A stretch of 34,679 nt of DNA from contig JANDJZ010000449.1 in the NCBI GenBank assembly GCA_027943245.1, forward strand, positions 1 through 34,679, given 5' to 3'. Under the pieces are notes generated by a model, which saw only the letters and a program-made list of their open reading frames with translations, was not told the DNA's origin and searched no databases. Shown here one piece after another: positions 1 through 11,185 of the stretch. A program made the translations under genes and the position numbers. Every line of letters starts with the position of its first letter. The first letter of the stretch is position 1. The DNA is from Acanthamoeba sp. SK_2022b (lineage: Eukaryota > Discosea > Longamoebia > Acanthamoebidae).

Positions 1-62
1 CGGTCCTCTGAACGGGGATAATGGAACTCATCCACGCCATCACCTCCTTGTTGTGAGCGCAG

Positions 63-146
63 GTGGGCACCCAGATGGAGGAGGCCTACGCCAGAGCACA
101 GGAAGCCATCCAGCGAGCCCAGCAGCACCTCCTCGGCGGAGGATGA
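63..146 (+). CDS. Possible last exon of an upstream gene (partial)
   Basis: After an AG acceptor at 61-62 there is an open stretch of 27 codons ending in TGA at 144-146. It would encode an amphipathic, Ala/Gln/Glu-rich tail (VGTQMEEAYARAQEAIQRAQ, then QHLLGGG) that looks helical. It fits the C-terminal exon of a plus-strand gene lying left of the window, convergent with the next gene. No donor can be placed inside the window, no family is recognised, and the helix-like composition could be chance. From 147 to 353 I see only an AT-rich 3' flank. Confidence 0.3.
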   Translation: MGTQMEEAYARAQEAIQRAQQHLLGGG

Positions 147-353
147 CCCCCTTCTCTACAAAAATAAAAACACACAAATTAAAAAAGTGTAGCAGGAAGA
201 CAACGATGATGTGAATGAGAAGGTGTCGAGTGATACGCGGCGGGACGTCATCTGACGCCCTTCGCCAAGCCATTTATCATTTATTATTATTATTCGGTGT
301 GCGTGTCCAACGGTGTCGGCACGGTGGTGTCCGTCAGGCCAGGAAGGAGCCGG

Positions 354-1740
354 TCAGTTGACGGTGTCGACGACCTTGGCGTAGCTGCCGAGCCAGAAGA
401 AGATGGAGCCCACCAAGTACCAGAGGTAGACGCCGACCAGCTCCACGGTGAGGCGACCGGTGGACCAGAAGCCAGCAATGCTGGCCGCGAGGAAGCCCAC
501 GCTGCCCAGCACGTTGCACACGCCCTCCCACCACCCGAGCGACTGCGGCTTCCACGCCCACCAGGCGTGCACGGCCTCGATGAACTTCATGTAGCTCGAC
601 ACCACGAACAGCACCGAGGCGATGGTCGATGGCATGAAGATGGTCAGGTTCGGGTGGTTCTCGAACAACGGGGGCACCACGGCAGCCACGGAGTTGAACT
701 CGAAGATGGCCGCCCCAATCAGCTGCAGGAGGTTGGACCACCAGTCCACGCGGCGAGGGTGGAGGGCGAAGATGCTCCACCTGCTCGACGGCTCCAGCCA
801 GTACTCGGGCATGTGCTCGGGTGGCACGCCGTGGCCGATCGGGCGCGTGTTCATGACGAGCGCGAACGCGAGGAGGGCCGCCAACAGGAAGAACGACGCG
901 CCCACCAGGAACGGAAAGTTGACCGCCCACATCAGCCCCCAGAAGCTCTCGTCCACCGCCGGCACGAGCGACGGGATCCCGCCTGCGCCCACGTCCATCA
1001 CGCGCACACGCACAGCTTTTAGCTCGAGCCTTCTCCTTTCTCCGCTACTCTGGAGGGCACGCACCGATGATGAAAAAGGTGGACCCCACGAGGAAGCCCA
1101 TGCCCTTCCACCACTGTCCATTCTTCCAGTCCACCCCGAACCACCTGCCCCCCCCCCCCGCCACGAGTTCGCCCACCGGCGTGAGCGATATGAGCATATC
1201 AGACACGAAAGCAAATTGGGGGGGGGGTCACGGTACCGGTAGTGCAGCATGGCGTCGAGGGCGTTCTTGGGCGGGCCCTTCACTCGCCGCGGGTGGTCGG
1301 GGTGTTCCCGCCTCCTGTGCTTCCTCCTGTGGACGTGTGGTCGCGGCATGGTCAAGCCGCGCAACCAACCAACCAACCGCCACGCTCGAGAGCTCCTTCG
1401 GGGCGGGGGGGGGGGGCGAGGCGTACCGGTGGGCGCGCGAAGACCATTTGAGGCGGCCCTGTGGAGTGTCAAACTCCAAGCCAGTGGGCAGGAAGAACCC
1501 AAAGAGGCGCGGTCCCTTGGTCTTGTGCAGCCGGTAGTGTTCGGGAAAGTGCACGTGCCCGTATCTCCGCATACCAACGGCGCTGCCCCCTCCCTCCCCC
1601 GCGCTTGTGGCCTTCTTGTGGTCATCCTGGAGCCTTCCCCTCCCGTCCTCCACGTCTCCTGGCCGCACTTCCTGCTCAGGTCGATCCGCTTGCTCCTCCT
1701 TCCCCTCCTGGTAGTGGTCTTTGGTGTGATGGCCTCCCAT
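354..1740 (-). CDS. Six-span membrane protein, YrhK-like
   Basis: Model of 370 residues from four exons: 1740-1427, 1326-1237, 1144-1065 and 982-354. Introns are GT-AG, two with GTAC donors, and phases agree throughout. The N-terminal ~105 residues are hydrophilic, then a short His/Arg-rich linker (RKHRRREHPDHPRR). Six hydrophobic segments follow: GMGFLVGSTFFIIGG, one around MWAVNFPFLVGASFFLL, one around NLLQLIGAAIF, one around TIASVLFVVSSYMKF, VCNVLGSVGFLAASIAGFW, and one ending IFFWLGSYA. The recurrent pattern W..G....GS..F..G resembles YrhK-domain proteins, a family of unknown function found in bacteria and eukaryotes. The membrane location is visible in the sequence; the family name is from memory and no function can be assigned. 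The start at 1740 is the first ATG in the open frame; a later Met inside exon 1 (MRRYGHVHF) is an alternative. It is convergent with whatever ends at 146. Confidence 0.7.
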
Positions 1741-2014
1741 GCGTCAGCTGTGTGTGAGTGATGTGTTATCAGGAGTGGCCCGTCTGGGGATGGCCCGAGT
1801 TTGTGGCGATCTATCCGTGGGTGAACGACAGCTCCGCAGAAAATCCCCAGCCATTTGCAACCCAGCCGAGATTGGTTTTCTTATTTTGTCGACTATCTGG
1901 CCAATCCTGCCCGCAAGAGGAAAGGTGGTGCACACGTTCTCGTCTGTGAGTCTGCAGATGGCACTATCCAAGTGCTGCTCAGTGGCTTTGCTGTGGGTAC
2001 TATCAATGGGCAGT

Positions 2015-2970
2015 CTAGACTGCGTCAGCGGCGCCCACGGCTCCCGCCTGGAAGAGGTCGTTGGTGTGCCCATCCGTGGGCGGGTGGAAGAGGGCATTCT
2101 CGTTCATGGCAGCCATCTCCGTGCCGTCCATGGCCGAGGCGGGCATCGGCGAAGCACCCTGCCTTTGCAGGAACCGCCAGAGCGCGAAGCCAGCGCCTGC
2201 CCCAGCTGCGCCCACGCCCGCAACTCCGACCACGCCACCAATCGTGCCGCCGACGATGGCGCCCACGTTGTCTCCACCGCCGCTTCCACCACCCGTGTTG
2301 CCGCCAGCTCCGCCTAGAACAGAGACCGCTGGTTAGGTTGCGTCTCAGGAGAGAGGTAGAGGAAGGCAAGCGTACTGCTGCTGCCGGAGCCCCCGCCAGT
2401 CGAGTGAGAGCCCGTGGTCGTGGGGCCTGCTTGGTGTCAGGAAGAAGCGTGCAGACAGGTCAGTAGGCACGCTTACGGCTGAATGGTGGAGGACAAGAAG
2501 AAGAAGAAGAAGAATCGCACCGTTTGTGGTCGTGCCTCCGCCACTGTTGCCCGAGGACGTGGTGGTCGAGGGACCTTGGGTGGTTGTGCCACCGCCGCTG
2601 TTGCCACCGTCATCGTCATCACCGCCGCAGCCTATGAACGCTGGTTACCAACTGTGAAGCATACTAAAAAGGGCTACATGCGCGTACCGTCATCGTCGTC
2701 GTCGTCGCAGCAGCAGCAATCGTCATCGTCCGCTTGGTCTTCGAGATCTAGAATGAGCCCAATAGGAGGGCATTCGTCGTCGTCATCTTCGTCCGAGCCC
2801 CAGGACTCACCACTGCCCCAGGCCACCTCTTCGTAACCGTCGTCATCGTCGGTGCAAGAACGGCTCTCATGAGACTTGGCTGGGCGTTTGACCTTGTCGT
2901 CGGCCGAGCAGCTCAGAATTGCCACCGAAAGAAGCAGTGCTACCGTAGCCCACAACGCCAGGCGTGTCAT
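2015..2970 (-). CDS. Asp-rich type I membrane protein, secreted ectodomain
   Basis: Model of 247 residues from exons 2970-2688, 2631-2521, 2426-2376 and 2313-2015. It starts with a signal peptide (MTRLALWATVALLLSVAILS). The ectodomain contains several runs of four to six Asp, a CCCC cluster between Asp runs near residue 85, and then Gly/Ser/Thr-rich low complexity (GGG-TTT-type repeats) typical of an O-glycosylated stalk. A single Gly/Ala/Val-rich transmembrane helix (GAIVGGTIGGVVGVAGVG...) is followed by a basic stop-transfer and a cytoplasmic tail of about 50 residues ending in ADAV. Orientation and topology are inferred. No catalytic domain is visible, so it may be a surface or endolysosomal glycoprotein; the acidic runs could bind calcium, which is speculation. 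An upstream Met at 3063 would hide the signal peptide behind 31 extra residues, so I prefer 2970. Confidence 0.7.
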
Positions 2971-3691
2971 GATCGATATGATTGAGAGGAGAAGAGACGA
3001 GGATGATGTCTTGTGAATCAGATGTAGTCGGCCTGAATGAATAACTGGCCGAGCTGTTGACAATGCGTCTTATACTCGCCAACACGAGATCCTCGGCAGG
3101 CATTGGTGGAGTGGCGCTGGAAGGAGGTGCTGCACACTTCCCGGTTTGGGCTTATCCCCTTCCTCGCACCAACCCAGGAACACTCCCAGGCGCTCAAGCC
3201 CATGAAGCAGGCAACCAACGGGACTCGTGCGACGCCAGCAGTTTGTGTCCCTGCGGCACCTGATAGTGCACGACCAGCGCCCACCGCCAACCCGCCACGG
3301 CCACCGTTCTTTTCCGGGCGCGCCGGATCAAATCCCACCCCAGCCCGAAGGGCAGCTCAGATTCTGATTGGTTGCTTGGAGTTGGCCTGTTCCTACTTTT
3401 ACAAGACCAAGACAGAGAGAGTATGATTGTGGGGGGGCCTCTGTTCGTTGTTGTGATACCTCACTTCACATCTTCACACCAAAACGAATGTTGCCACCCA
3501 GTAAACTTTATAATTGCGCTTGGTAACAAATTGCGTTGGTCGCACGTGGCTTCCCCAAAAAAAAGGCATTCTTTCGGTTCCGGTCACGGGGGGTCCTACT
3601 CAGAACACAAGGCTTGATCTGTTGGTGTTAACCCTTCCTCTGGGGCCCGTTCTCTTTTCTTCCTCTGCATTACGGCCTACCTCACGACCCC
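2971..3691. other. Intergenic region between divergent genes
   Basis: This stretch separates the start of the Asp-rich membrane protein (-) from the proposed start of the PP2C-like gene (+). Short open frames exist on both strands but none has a good start, splice or family signal. It probably holds both promoters and 5' leaders. No other structure was recognised. Confidence 0.4.
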
Positions 3692-4110
3692 ATGAAGGCT
3701 GCACACAGCGAACGTACCTCCCCCCCTCAAATCCATTTTGTGCTGTTTTGTCCCCCCCCTCTCATTTGGCCAGTTGCTTCGCTTCATATTAAGACCTGCC
3801 GTTTAAGACACAAATATTAAGTTTTATATATTAAATACCGATTTTTTATCAACCAAAACAATATATTTCTCGAATATAAATCAGGTCCTGCATCGCGGGA
3901 AGGATCGAACGGAGGCGGAGGCGGTGAGGACAGCGTTGGGGTGGGGCCCTACAAGGAGTGGGTGGGGCTGCCCACCATCCGCGTGCGCCCCCTGGTCGCG
4001 CCCACCCCAGGCGCGCGGCTCTGTGGGCCCGTCCTGGACAGCGAACACAAATTCGAACACCTGCCCGACCTCTTCTGCGGTCGCGCCACTTCAACCTACC
4101 CGAAAGGCGT

Positions 4111-4182
<72 letters not shown>

Positions 4183-4203
4183 GTGATTGTGTGCTTACAA
4201 TCA

Positions 4204-4237
<34 letters not shown>

Positions 4238-6827
4238 CGGTTGTCATGTCGGTGAGCAGCAAGGCGAGCCGATCTGCGACTACTTCGAGGTGGAGCTGTA
4301 CGAGGAGGGGCGCACGCTCGTGTGCATCGCCGATGGATGCTCGTGGGGCGAACCGCCGCGTCAGGCAGCGCGCAAGGCGACGGACGCGTACATGGCCTAC
4401 CTTCGCGACAATCAGCGCTCCATCACAGACCTACGCGACGCCGGCCGCCTCATTCTGCGCGCCTTCCAGAAGGCCCACATCAAGATCCTCGAAGGCACTG
4501 CCGCCGCCGCAACACACACGGGGTTTGGGGGGGGGCTGCGACTGTGTGGCCCACGGTCTGATGAGGAACAACGGTGGGTGGGTGGTGGGGGGGGTGACCT
4601 GCAGGGCACGAGGACTTGTGGCTGGCGGGCACCACCACCTTGTGCGGCGGGCTCATGATGGAGCTCGACGTGGACGCCGGTACGCCCACCCCCCTCCTGC
4701 GCCTCATTGGTGGCTGCCCTAAACCCCATCTCGTGGTCGTGGTCGTTGTTTTCGTGGTTTTCGTGGTCTTTGTGGTCGTGGTTTTCGTGGTCGTGGTCGT
4801 GGGTATTTTGGGTGGGACAGAAACGATGAAGAAACTGCACGAGCTGCGGAGGGGCATGGACACGGCGCCGATGCAATTGTACGATATCGAGCGGTTCATC
4901 TCCGCGTTCGAGAGAGACGAAAACTCTCCGGTGACCGCTCCGCCTTACCAGTCCTCCACCCACGAGCCTCGCTCCACTTCCTCAGGTACCCCCACCGCCC
5001 ACCAATCACCGCCCACCCACCGCCCACCAATCACCGCGCATCTGTTTGACCGACCCGCCATCTCTCTCCCCCCCCCAAATCAATGTTGCAGCCAAAGATC
5101 CGGACGAGGACTACCGATGGCTCTTTGTGTGCGCGAACGTCGGTGACTGCAAGGCCTTCCACTACTCGCCTCGCACGGGCACCCTCACCGACATCACGCT
5201 GGGCAACCGCACCAACCTCACCGACGCCAAGGTGTGCGGGACCGCCTTCCCCCTTTGTGGGGGGGCAAGCACGTGGTGAGGCCTCGATCGAGCTAACCCG
5301 CCCCCCCCCTCCCCCGACGCTAGGATCCCGGCGGTCGCCTGGGCCCCTACCTGGACAAGGGCGAACCCGACCTGCGCAACCTGGGCCTGTACCTCGTCCC
5401 ATGCCACGACGACGACCTCATCCTCCTCATGACTGACGGGATCCACGACAACCTGGACCCCCAGCACCTCGGCATCAAACCCCGGTAAGCTCCCCTCCCC
5501 CCTCCCCCTTTTGTTATCGTCATCGTCATCTTCATCTTCGTCGTCGTCGTCATCCTCTGTCTCTCCTGACCGCCTCTCCACCCGCCCCCCAAATAATAAT
5601 AATAATAAAAATAAAAATAATAAAAATAATCCAGGGACATGGGATTGGACAAATTCGACACGTGGCACGACGCAGAAAAGGATGACCCACGCGTCACCGA
5701 GTCGGCCAAGAACGACTTCCGGATACAGTACATCAAGTACCTGGTCCCCAACATGTCCGTATACGGCCTCACCCAAGGTACACTCCTCGAACCACCACCA
5801 CCCGCCCATGGGGAGAGGAGGCTGTGCATGTTGGGGGGGGGAGATGTGTGCGTGCGGGGGGGGAGAGAGGAGAGGGCTAACCGGAAGCGAAACAGGTCTA
5901 GGCGAGCATTGCCGGCGGATCACACAGTCGAGTCGAGACTTCATGGAGACCAACCAATTCCAAAAGCTGCCCGACGACTACGTCCGATATCCGGGCAAGA
6001 TGGACCATGCCACCATGGTGGCCTTCCGCGCACGCGGCCTCGCTGCCGAGCAACGGGTCCTGCTCGCAATTGCCTCCCCCCACACACACATACGCACACG
6101 CACACGCACACGCACACGCACACGCACACGCACACGCACACGTGGCATCAGTGTAGTGTGCCCTCCTCTCCTGTTGGCTGCCCACTCTCACACATCTACC
6201 CCCCCCCCTTCGATCTCCTCTCCTTCCACCAGATGAGCGCCAGTGGTACTAAAGTTCTCCACGCGACCATCGGTACGTGGTGGTGGTTGTGCTCATTTTC
6301 TTATTCTCTTCTCTCTCTTTTTCTCTCTCTCTCTCTCTTGTTCTCACCATTCGCTGACTGGTACAGGGAACGAGCGTCCTCGTAAGCTGGCATGCTACGG
6401 CATGGACAGAGAACGTTTGACTGAACTCACGGTCGAGTCAAGTGACCTCATAACGCATCTCATCGCCAAAGTCAAGACGGTTCTCTCTCTCTCTCTCTCT
6501 CTCTTATGAGATAGCACGCGCCGTTCCCTTGCCCAACTAACACGCACGCGCAGGCCCTGAACGGAACCATCGCGGGACGACCCTTCCGGTTGCGGCGAGG
6601 CGAAGACGGGTGGAAGCAGAAGCCCTTCCCCATCATCAAGCAGCAGGTATTCCCCCTCACACACACACCACCTCCCTCCACCCACCAATCGATTCACAGC
6701 CACTGACCGCTGCTGCCCTCCCCCCCCACAACAGTTTGGGTTGCGAGTGTTTGATGTCTTCTCGGAGGCGAGCGACTTCGTGGTGGTGCAGTTTGGCGCT
6801 GTGCCCAGCCCGGTCATGCTCCCCTGA
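3692..6827 (+). CDS. PP2C-like (PPM) protein phosphatase with C-terminal extension
   Basis: Model of 554 residues from thirteen exons: 3692-3713, 3885-4108, 4260-4494, 4605-4679, 4821-4985, 5092-5231, 5324-5484, 5635-5777, 5896-6056, 6233-6272, 6367-6479, 6554-6646, 6735-6827. PPM/PP2C signatures appear in the correct order: ADGCSWG (about residue 106, metal-binding Asp-Gly), AGTTTLCGGL (169), ANVGDCKAF (255), LMTDGIHDNLDP (322) and GKMDHATMVAF (422). PP2C enzymes dephosphorylate Ser/Thr with two Mg/Mn ions held by conserved Asp residues. The last motif reads Asp-His where many members have Asp-Asp or Asp-Asn, so activity is not certain. An extra ~110 residues follow the phosphatase core and match nothing I know. 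One intron (4495-4604) needs a GC donor to keep frame and motif. The first exon is tentative: it was chosen because its GTAC donor and phase join to an open frame that has no ATG of its own. Confidence 0.75.
4114..4237. repeat. (CA)n then (CAT)n microsatellites in an intron
   Basis: A near-perfect CA tract spans 4114-4180 and is followed by a CAT/ATC tract from about 4205 to 4237. Both lie inside intron 2 of the PP2C-like gene. They create spurious Thr-His and poly-His open frames that are not genes. Confidence 0.95.
6081..6142. repeat. (CACACG)n microsatellite in an intron
   Basis: About eight copies of a CACACG hexamer, preceded by a short CA run, occupy most of intron 9 (6057-6232) of the PP2C-like gene. 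Confidence 0.9.
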
Positions 6828-7134
6828 GCGCTTCTCCTGCTGGGCGGTTGGGGTGCAACCAACCAAAAACCTCTTCTGTTGGTGGAGAAAGAAACGAAAG
6901 AAAAGGAAAGGAAATCAGGCGCAATAACAGCGAGTTTTCGCGCGCTGGCCGGTGGAGCCTGCACGGACGCGCCTCCTCCATGATCTGCCCCAGCCGCGCA
7001 ATGGTTGATGGTCTAAAGAAAGGGGGGGTCTGCCAGAGGACTCCTCTCGTCCAAGCAGCACGTACCACAGCGAGCTACCTCAACAGCGCCACACAGCGCT
7101 CGAAAACCAACACAATTTGCCGTAAGCTCAAGGA
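6828..7134. other. Intergenic spacer, probable promoter of the ARM-BTB gene
   Basis: A 307-bp spacer between two plus-strand genes. It should contain the 3' end of the phosphatase transcript and the promoter of the next gene. A purine-rich stretch around 6885-6915 is the only feature visible; no TATA box or coding potential is convincing. Confidence 0.4.
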
Positions 7135-10072
7135 ATGGACCAGCGACAGAGCCAGCAGCCCATCGTGGTGGGCACTGCCGGTATCGACGGGCAGGTGGCG
7201 GCCGCCATAGAGCATGCCGCGCGTCGGTTGGGCAGCGAGGAGGAGAGGGAGCAAGTGCTGGGCATCAAAGACCTATGGTCCCTCTCCTGTGATGACCCGC
7301 AGTTCGCCATAGCCATCGGCCAATGCGGGCCCCTCCTCGACCGTCTGCTCGAGCTCTGCTCCCTGGCCTCTTCCCCCTCCTACGCGCCTTCGCCTTCGAC
7401 TCCACCTGGCCCCTCCTGGAAGCTCGTCATCCTTGCCCTCCACTGCCTATGGTACGTAGTGGAGCTCACCTACACCATCAACAATGATGTCTCACACGTA
7501 GAGCAACCCCAGGAATCTGGCGGCCTACGAGGAGAACAAGCCCACGGTCGTGTTGCACGGTCAGGCACCCTCTATCCCCCCCCCCCAATCCTTCCTTGCC
7601 TAGACTCACAGTTGATGTGTTAATCCAAATGTGGAACAGGCGGGGTGGAGGTGGTGCTCTCCCTGTTCAACAGAGCGCGACTGGTAAAGGACAAATATCG
7701 CGACGAGGTAAAGACTCTTTCCCCCCCTCCTCACCAAGCTGGAAGGAAGAGGGGCACTGGGGTACTGAACGAATGCGGCGGTGGCGCAGGTCTTTCTGTG
7801 CTGTAGCGCCATCCTACAGGTGCTCTGTCCCCCCCCCCCCAAATTGCCTCTTTCATTGCCTGTGCCCGTCTCATGTTGCCACCCCCCCCCCCAGAACGTC
7901 TCGGAGTCGCACTACCGCTCGGGCGCTCGCAACCAGCTGCAGGGTAGCCCCCCGCCCTCACTCCAAGCTCTGCGGTCACTTCCCCTTGGCAGCTTTGAAC
8001 CGCGACGCTCTCCCCCCCCCCCTTCCAGTGCGCATCCTGCAGGAAGGAGTGCTGGAGCCCCTGCTGCTGCTGGGCGGAGAGGACATGCGAGACATCTCCA
8101 TCCGCTTCAAGGCCTGCCTCACCATCTGCAATCTCGCCTACCACCCACAAAACCGGTACAATGGCGCGCCTCCCGCCGCACCGCATGCCACGCGCCGCCT
8201 TACCGATCCCATGCGCAGCCGGCACCTGAAGGAGGCCAAGGCGTTGGACCTCGTCGCGCGCTTCATCGAGCCCGAGAACTGGAACGAGGCCACCGAAAAG
8301 ACCTCCATTTGGGTACACTCCTCCTTCCCCCTCTCTCTCTCTCTCTCCCCCCCCCCCCTTCTCTCTCTCTCGTGTGTTGAACACTGCAATGCCCCCCCCC
8401 CCTCTCTATGCAGAACTCGTGGCTGGGCCTTCAGCCTTTCGTGCGTACGTGGAGCTACCTCCGTTTCGCAGCTGTCACCCTCGCCCTCACTGCACTTGTG
8501 CTGCGTGTCGCGTCGTGGCGTGTCGTGACTGTGGGCGGGGGGCTGCGGTAGCGCTGCTCTCCCTGACGTCGGGCAACGGGAGCCACGTGGACCCGGACAT
8601 GCTGTCGGCCGTCGGGTTCGCGGCGCTGTGCCTGGAGAAGTTCTCCGGGGTGAAGCGCTACCGCAAGAAGCTGTGGCACGACCTCGCCCTCAACGGGGGC
8701 ATCCAGCCCCTCAAGGCCCTCCTCCGCAGCTCGCTGCTCTCTGGCCCCCTGGAGCGCGTGCGGGTGGCCGTGGCCGCCGTGTTCCGCAACATGGACATCG
8801 ACACCTCCGACCTGGGCGTCACCATCGACCCCTCCTCCTACGACACGGTAGCCCCCCCCCTCCCCCCTTCTCTCCCGTTTCGCAGCCGTCAATCTACCCC
8901 CCCCCCACAAAACTCCGCCGCCCGTTCATTTCTCTCCCCCCCCCCGCGATGATGTTCTCGCCCATTCGTCAGGATTTGAGTCGCATCTTTGACCACAAGG
9001 ACTCGTTCGCCGACTGCGTCATCGTCTTCCCCCAGGTTGGCACTGGTATGTCGTTGCGCTCTCGCCCCCCCCCTCTCCTCCTTCTCTTTTGTATGCCTCT
9101 CGCATCGCCCGCTCATGAACGGGTCGACTGTCGAACAGGAAGCCGCGCTACCCCGGAACGCGTCATCTACTGCCATCGGGCTGTGCTGGCGGCACGGTGA
9201 GCGCCCCCGCCCCCTCTGTGGCGCCACCCCCTCGCGCTGCGCCTCTCTCTCTCTCTCTCTCTCTCTCATGTGGAGGCATTTGGGGGGGGGGGCGATCCAG
9301 GTGTAAGGTCTTCGCGGTGCAATTGTCGCGGTGGGACCGGTCCGGCCACGCCGAGGAGGCCACCGACGACGTGACGACAGATTCCCCTCCTCCTCCCCAC
9401 GCGGATCGCGACAGGCCACCAGCGAAGACGTCGCGCATCGTAGTGACCGAGTTCGACTACGGCACCATGCGGCGGTAAGGGGGGCGCGTCTAGGGAGAGG
9501 AGGGTGGGCCACCCGTTCTCACTTTGCCTTTGCCCACCTGCCTTGCTCCGATTGGTCAGGGTGTTGGAGTACATCTACACGGACCGGCCTGCCCTGGACT
9601 GGCTGTGCGCCGTCGACGTGCTGCGTGCGGCGGACATCTACGGCCTCGACCGCCTGAAGCACATGTGCGAGGACCTCATCGTCCAGGTGCCCCTCCTCCT
9701 CCTCCTCCTTCTTTGTTGTTTGTTCTGTTTCGATTACGAAACGCTTTCGTTTCGTTTCGTATTTATTTCAATGATTTGGGCGGGGGACAGGGCCTGGACG
9801 TTGACAACGTGGGCTACCTGCTGGAACTGGCCGACTTCCACAGCGCGACGCAGCTGGGCAGGGCGTGCGTGGATTTCCTGTGCCGCCGCCACGCCGGCAA
9901 CTTGGCCGAGATCGAGGCCTTGCCCCAGTTCGAGGCCCTGCTCCAGAACTACCCGCGATATCGGGAGCAGCTCGAGGGCGCCTGCCGCGAGTTCGCCCAC
10001 GCCCCCGACAAACCCTCGCCCGACGCGCAGACCTGCACGGGCCTCGACCCCATGCGCATCGAGACCTCCTAA
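7135..10072 (+). CDS. Armadillo-repeat and BTB/POZ domain protein
   Basis: Model of 590 residues from fourteen exons: 7135-7451, 7513-7559, 7640-7707, 7790-7819, 7895-7943, 8029-8155, 8219-8312, 8414-8444, 8552-8847, 8973-9045, 9139-9196, 9301-9474, 9560-9686, 9791-10072. The first ~350 residues are helical repeats of Armadillo type, for example ILALHCLWNLAAYEENK and a following GGVEVVLSLF. A BTB/POZ domain begins near residue 354: DLSRIFDHKDSFADCVI, then IYCHRAVLAARCKVFAVQL, an inserted Asp/Pro-rich loop, then EYIYTDRP and a BACK-like helical tail. ARM-BTB proteins are known in plants and amoebae; BTB domains often dimerise and recruit Cullin-3 ubiquitin ligases with the partner domain binding substrate. 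That role is inference here. The acceptor at 7511-7512 was chosen because it restores CLWNLA; the alternative acceptor at 7500 gives a stop. Confidence 0.85.
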
Positions 10073-10282
10073 CCACCCCCCCCCCTCGCTTGCCAACCAC
10101 ATCACTGTCCCTCCCCGTCTTCCCCATTGTACAAAGCACCTCCTCCCTGCTGTTTCTCCCCACGCGCAACATCAACGCGATTCTTGTTGTTTGATGATGG
10201 CTTGCCTCGGGGGGAGGGCTCCTGTGCGCGCCGGCATCGCGAAAGGAGAGGCCACGCGCTTGTTTGGGGGGGGTCCACCGCA

Positions 10283-10347
10283 TCAACGGCGCTCGAACTT
10301 GCCCGAGTTGGTGTACACGAGCTTCTCCCCTGGTGCACCAACAAGGC

Positions 10348-10387
<40 letters not shown>

Positions 10388-11185
10388 GACCCACACTCGA
10401 GTGGGAGAGGAGAAAAAGGAGGAGAGCGCGAACCGGTGACGGGAACCTCGATGGTGAGGAGATAGAACTGGCCAGAGGCGGTGACGTCGGCGATGACGTC
10501 GGCGGCGTTGACGTCGCCTTCCGCGCTAAAGAGGACCCGCACGTGGTCGCGCTGTGTGGTGGAGTTGAAGTACTTGGTGGACTGGAGACCGCGCCGGCGC
10601 CGGCTGGTCTCTTCGCCGTAGGTCTTGATGTTGGGGCCCAGGAGCTTCTGCACCTCGGGGTCGCGGCGGAGGAGGTCGGAGGCCTTGGAGTACACGTGCT
10701 GCGGGCTCGACGGCGCGAAACCGGCCGAGAACAGCTGGTAGGCCGCCGCGCCCAGCAGCACCACGCCGCCCAGGATCACCAGCCCGTAGCCCGCGTCCTT
10801 GCTCCCCTCCACCACCTGACACACATTACACACATAACACGCATCGCACAACCACGCGTAGCGACTGAGCCTCCGTACACAACGTGCCTTGTGTTTTTGC
10901 TTGTGTGGAAAACACGAGTAGAGGAGTAGTGGGATCACCTTTTGCGCTACGGTCACGGCGGTGCCCTGGCCAGAGGGCTTGGTGGCCTGCAGCCCTCCCT
11001 TGTTGCCCGCGGGCGGCTCCTTGCCCGCGCCAGAGTCCTTGGCCGAGGTCCCGAACCTGCGCCCCGCAGGCTGGAGACGCGAAGAGAGGAACTCGCGTCG
11101 CACCCCAACCCGCCTGCCCCGCCACCCGATCCGCGTGGTTAGATGGAGAGCCGCTACATATCCGCAAAAGTAGTAGAGGAGGCAT
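10283..11185 (-). CDS. TIM21: Mitochondrial import subunit Tim21
   Basis: Model of 206 residues from exons 11185-11126, 11070-10939, 10815-10434 and 10329-10283. The N-terminus is Arg/Leu-rich without acidic residues before residue 19, as expected of a matrix-targeting presequence. A transmembrane helix (GLVILGGVVLLGAAAYQLF, about residues 75-93) is followed by the Tim21 intermembrane-space domain, with VYSKASDLLRRDPEVQKLLG, a central NSTTQRDHVRVLF strand and a C-terminal TIEVPVTGEKLVYTNSGKFE. Tim21 tethers the TIM23 presequence translocase to the TOM complex. The last exon is joined across an intron that contains a CA/GT microsatellite; the CAG acceptor inside CACCAG is the only one that keeps the Tim21 frame. 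Convergent with the ARM-BTB gene (210 bp apart). The 55-bp first intron is the least certain part. Confidence 0.85.
10350..10383. repeat. (CA)n microsatellite in the Tim21 last intron
   Basis: A dinucleotide tract of about 17 CA units sits just upstream (in the minus-strand sense) of the acceptor of the last Tim21 intron. Confidence 0.9.

Noticed and set aside
4114..4186. Open frames rich in Thr-His or Cys-Val across CA/GT tracts (also at 6081, 10350, 12702, 13053, 13481, 17096, 18549)
   Set aside because: They are translations of dinucleotide repeats inside introns whose flanking exons splice in frame.
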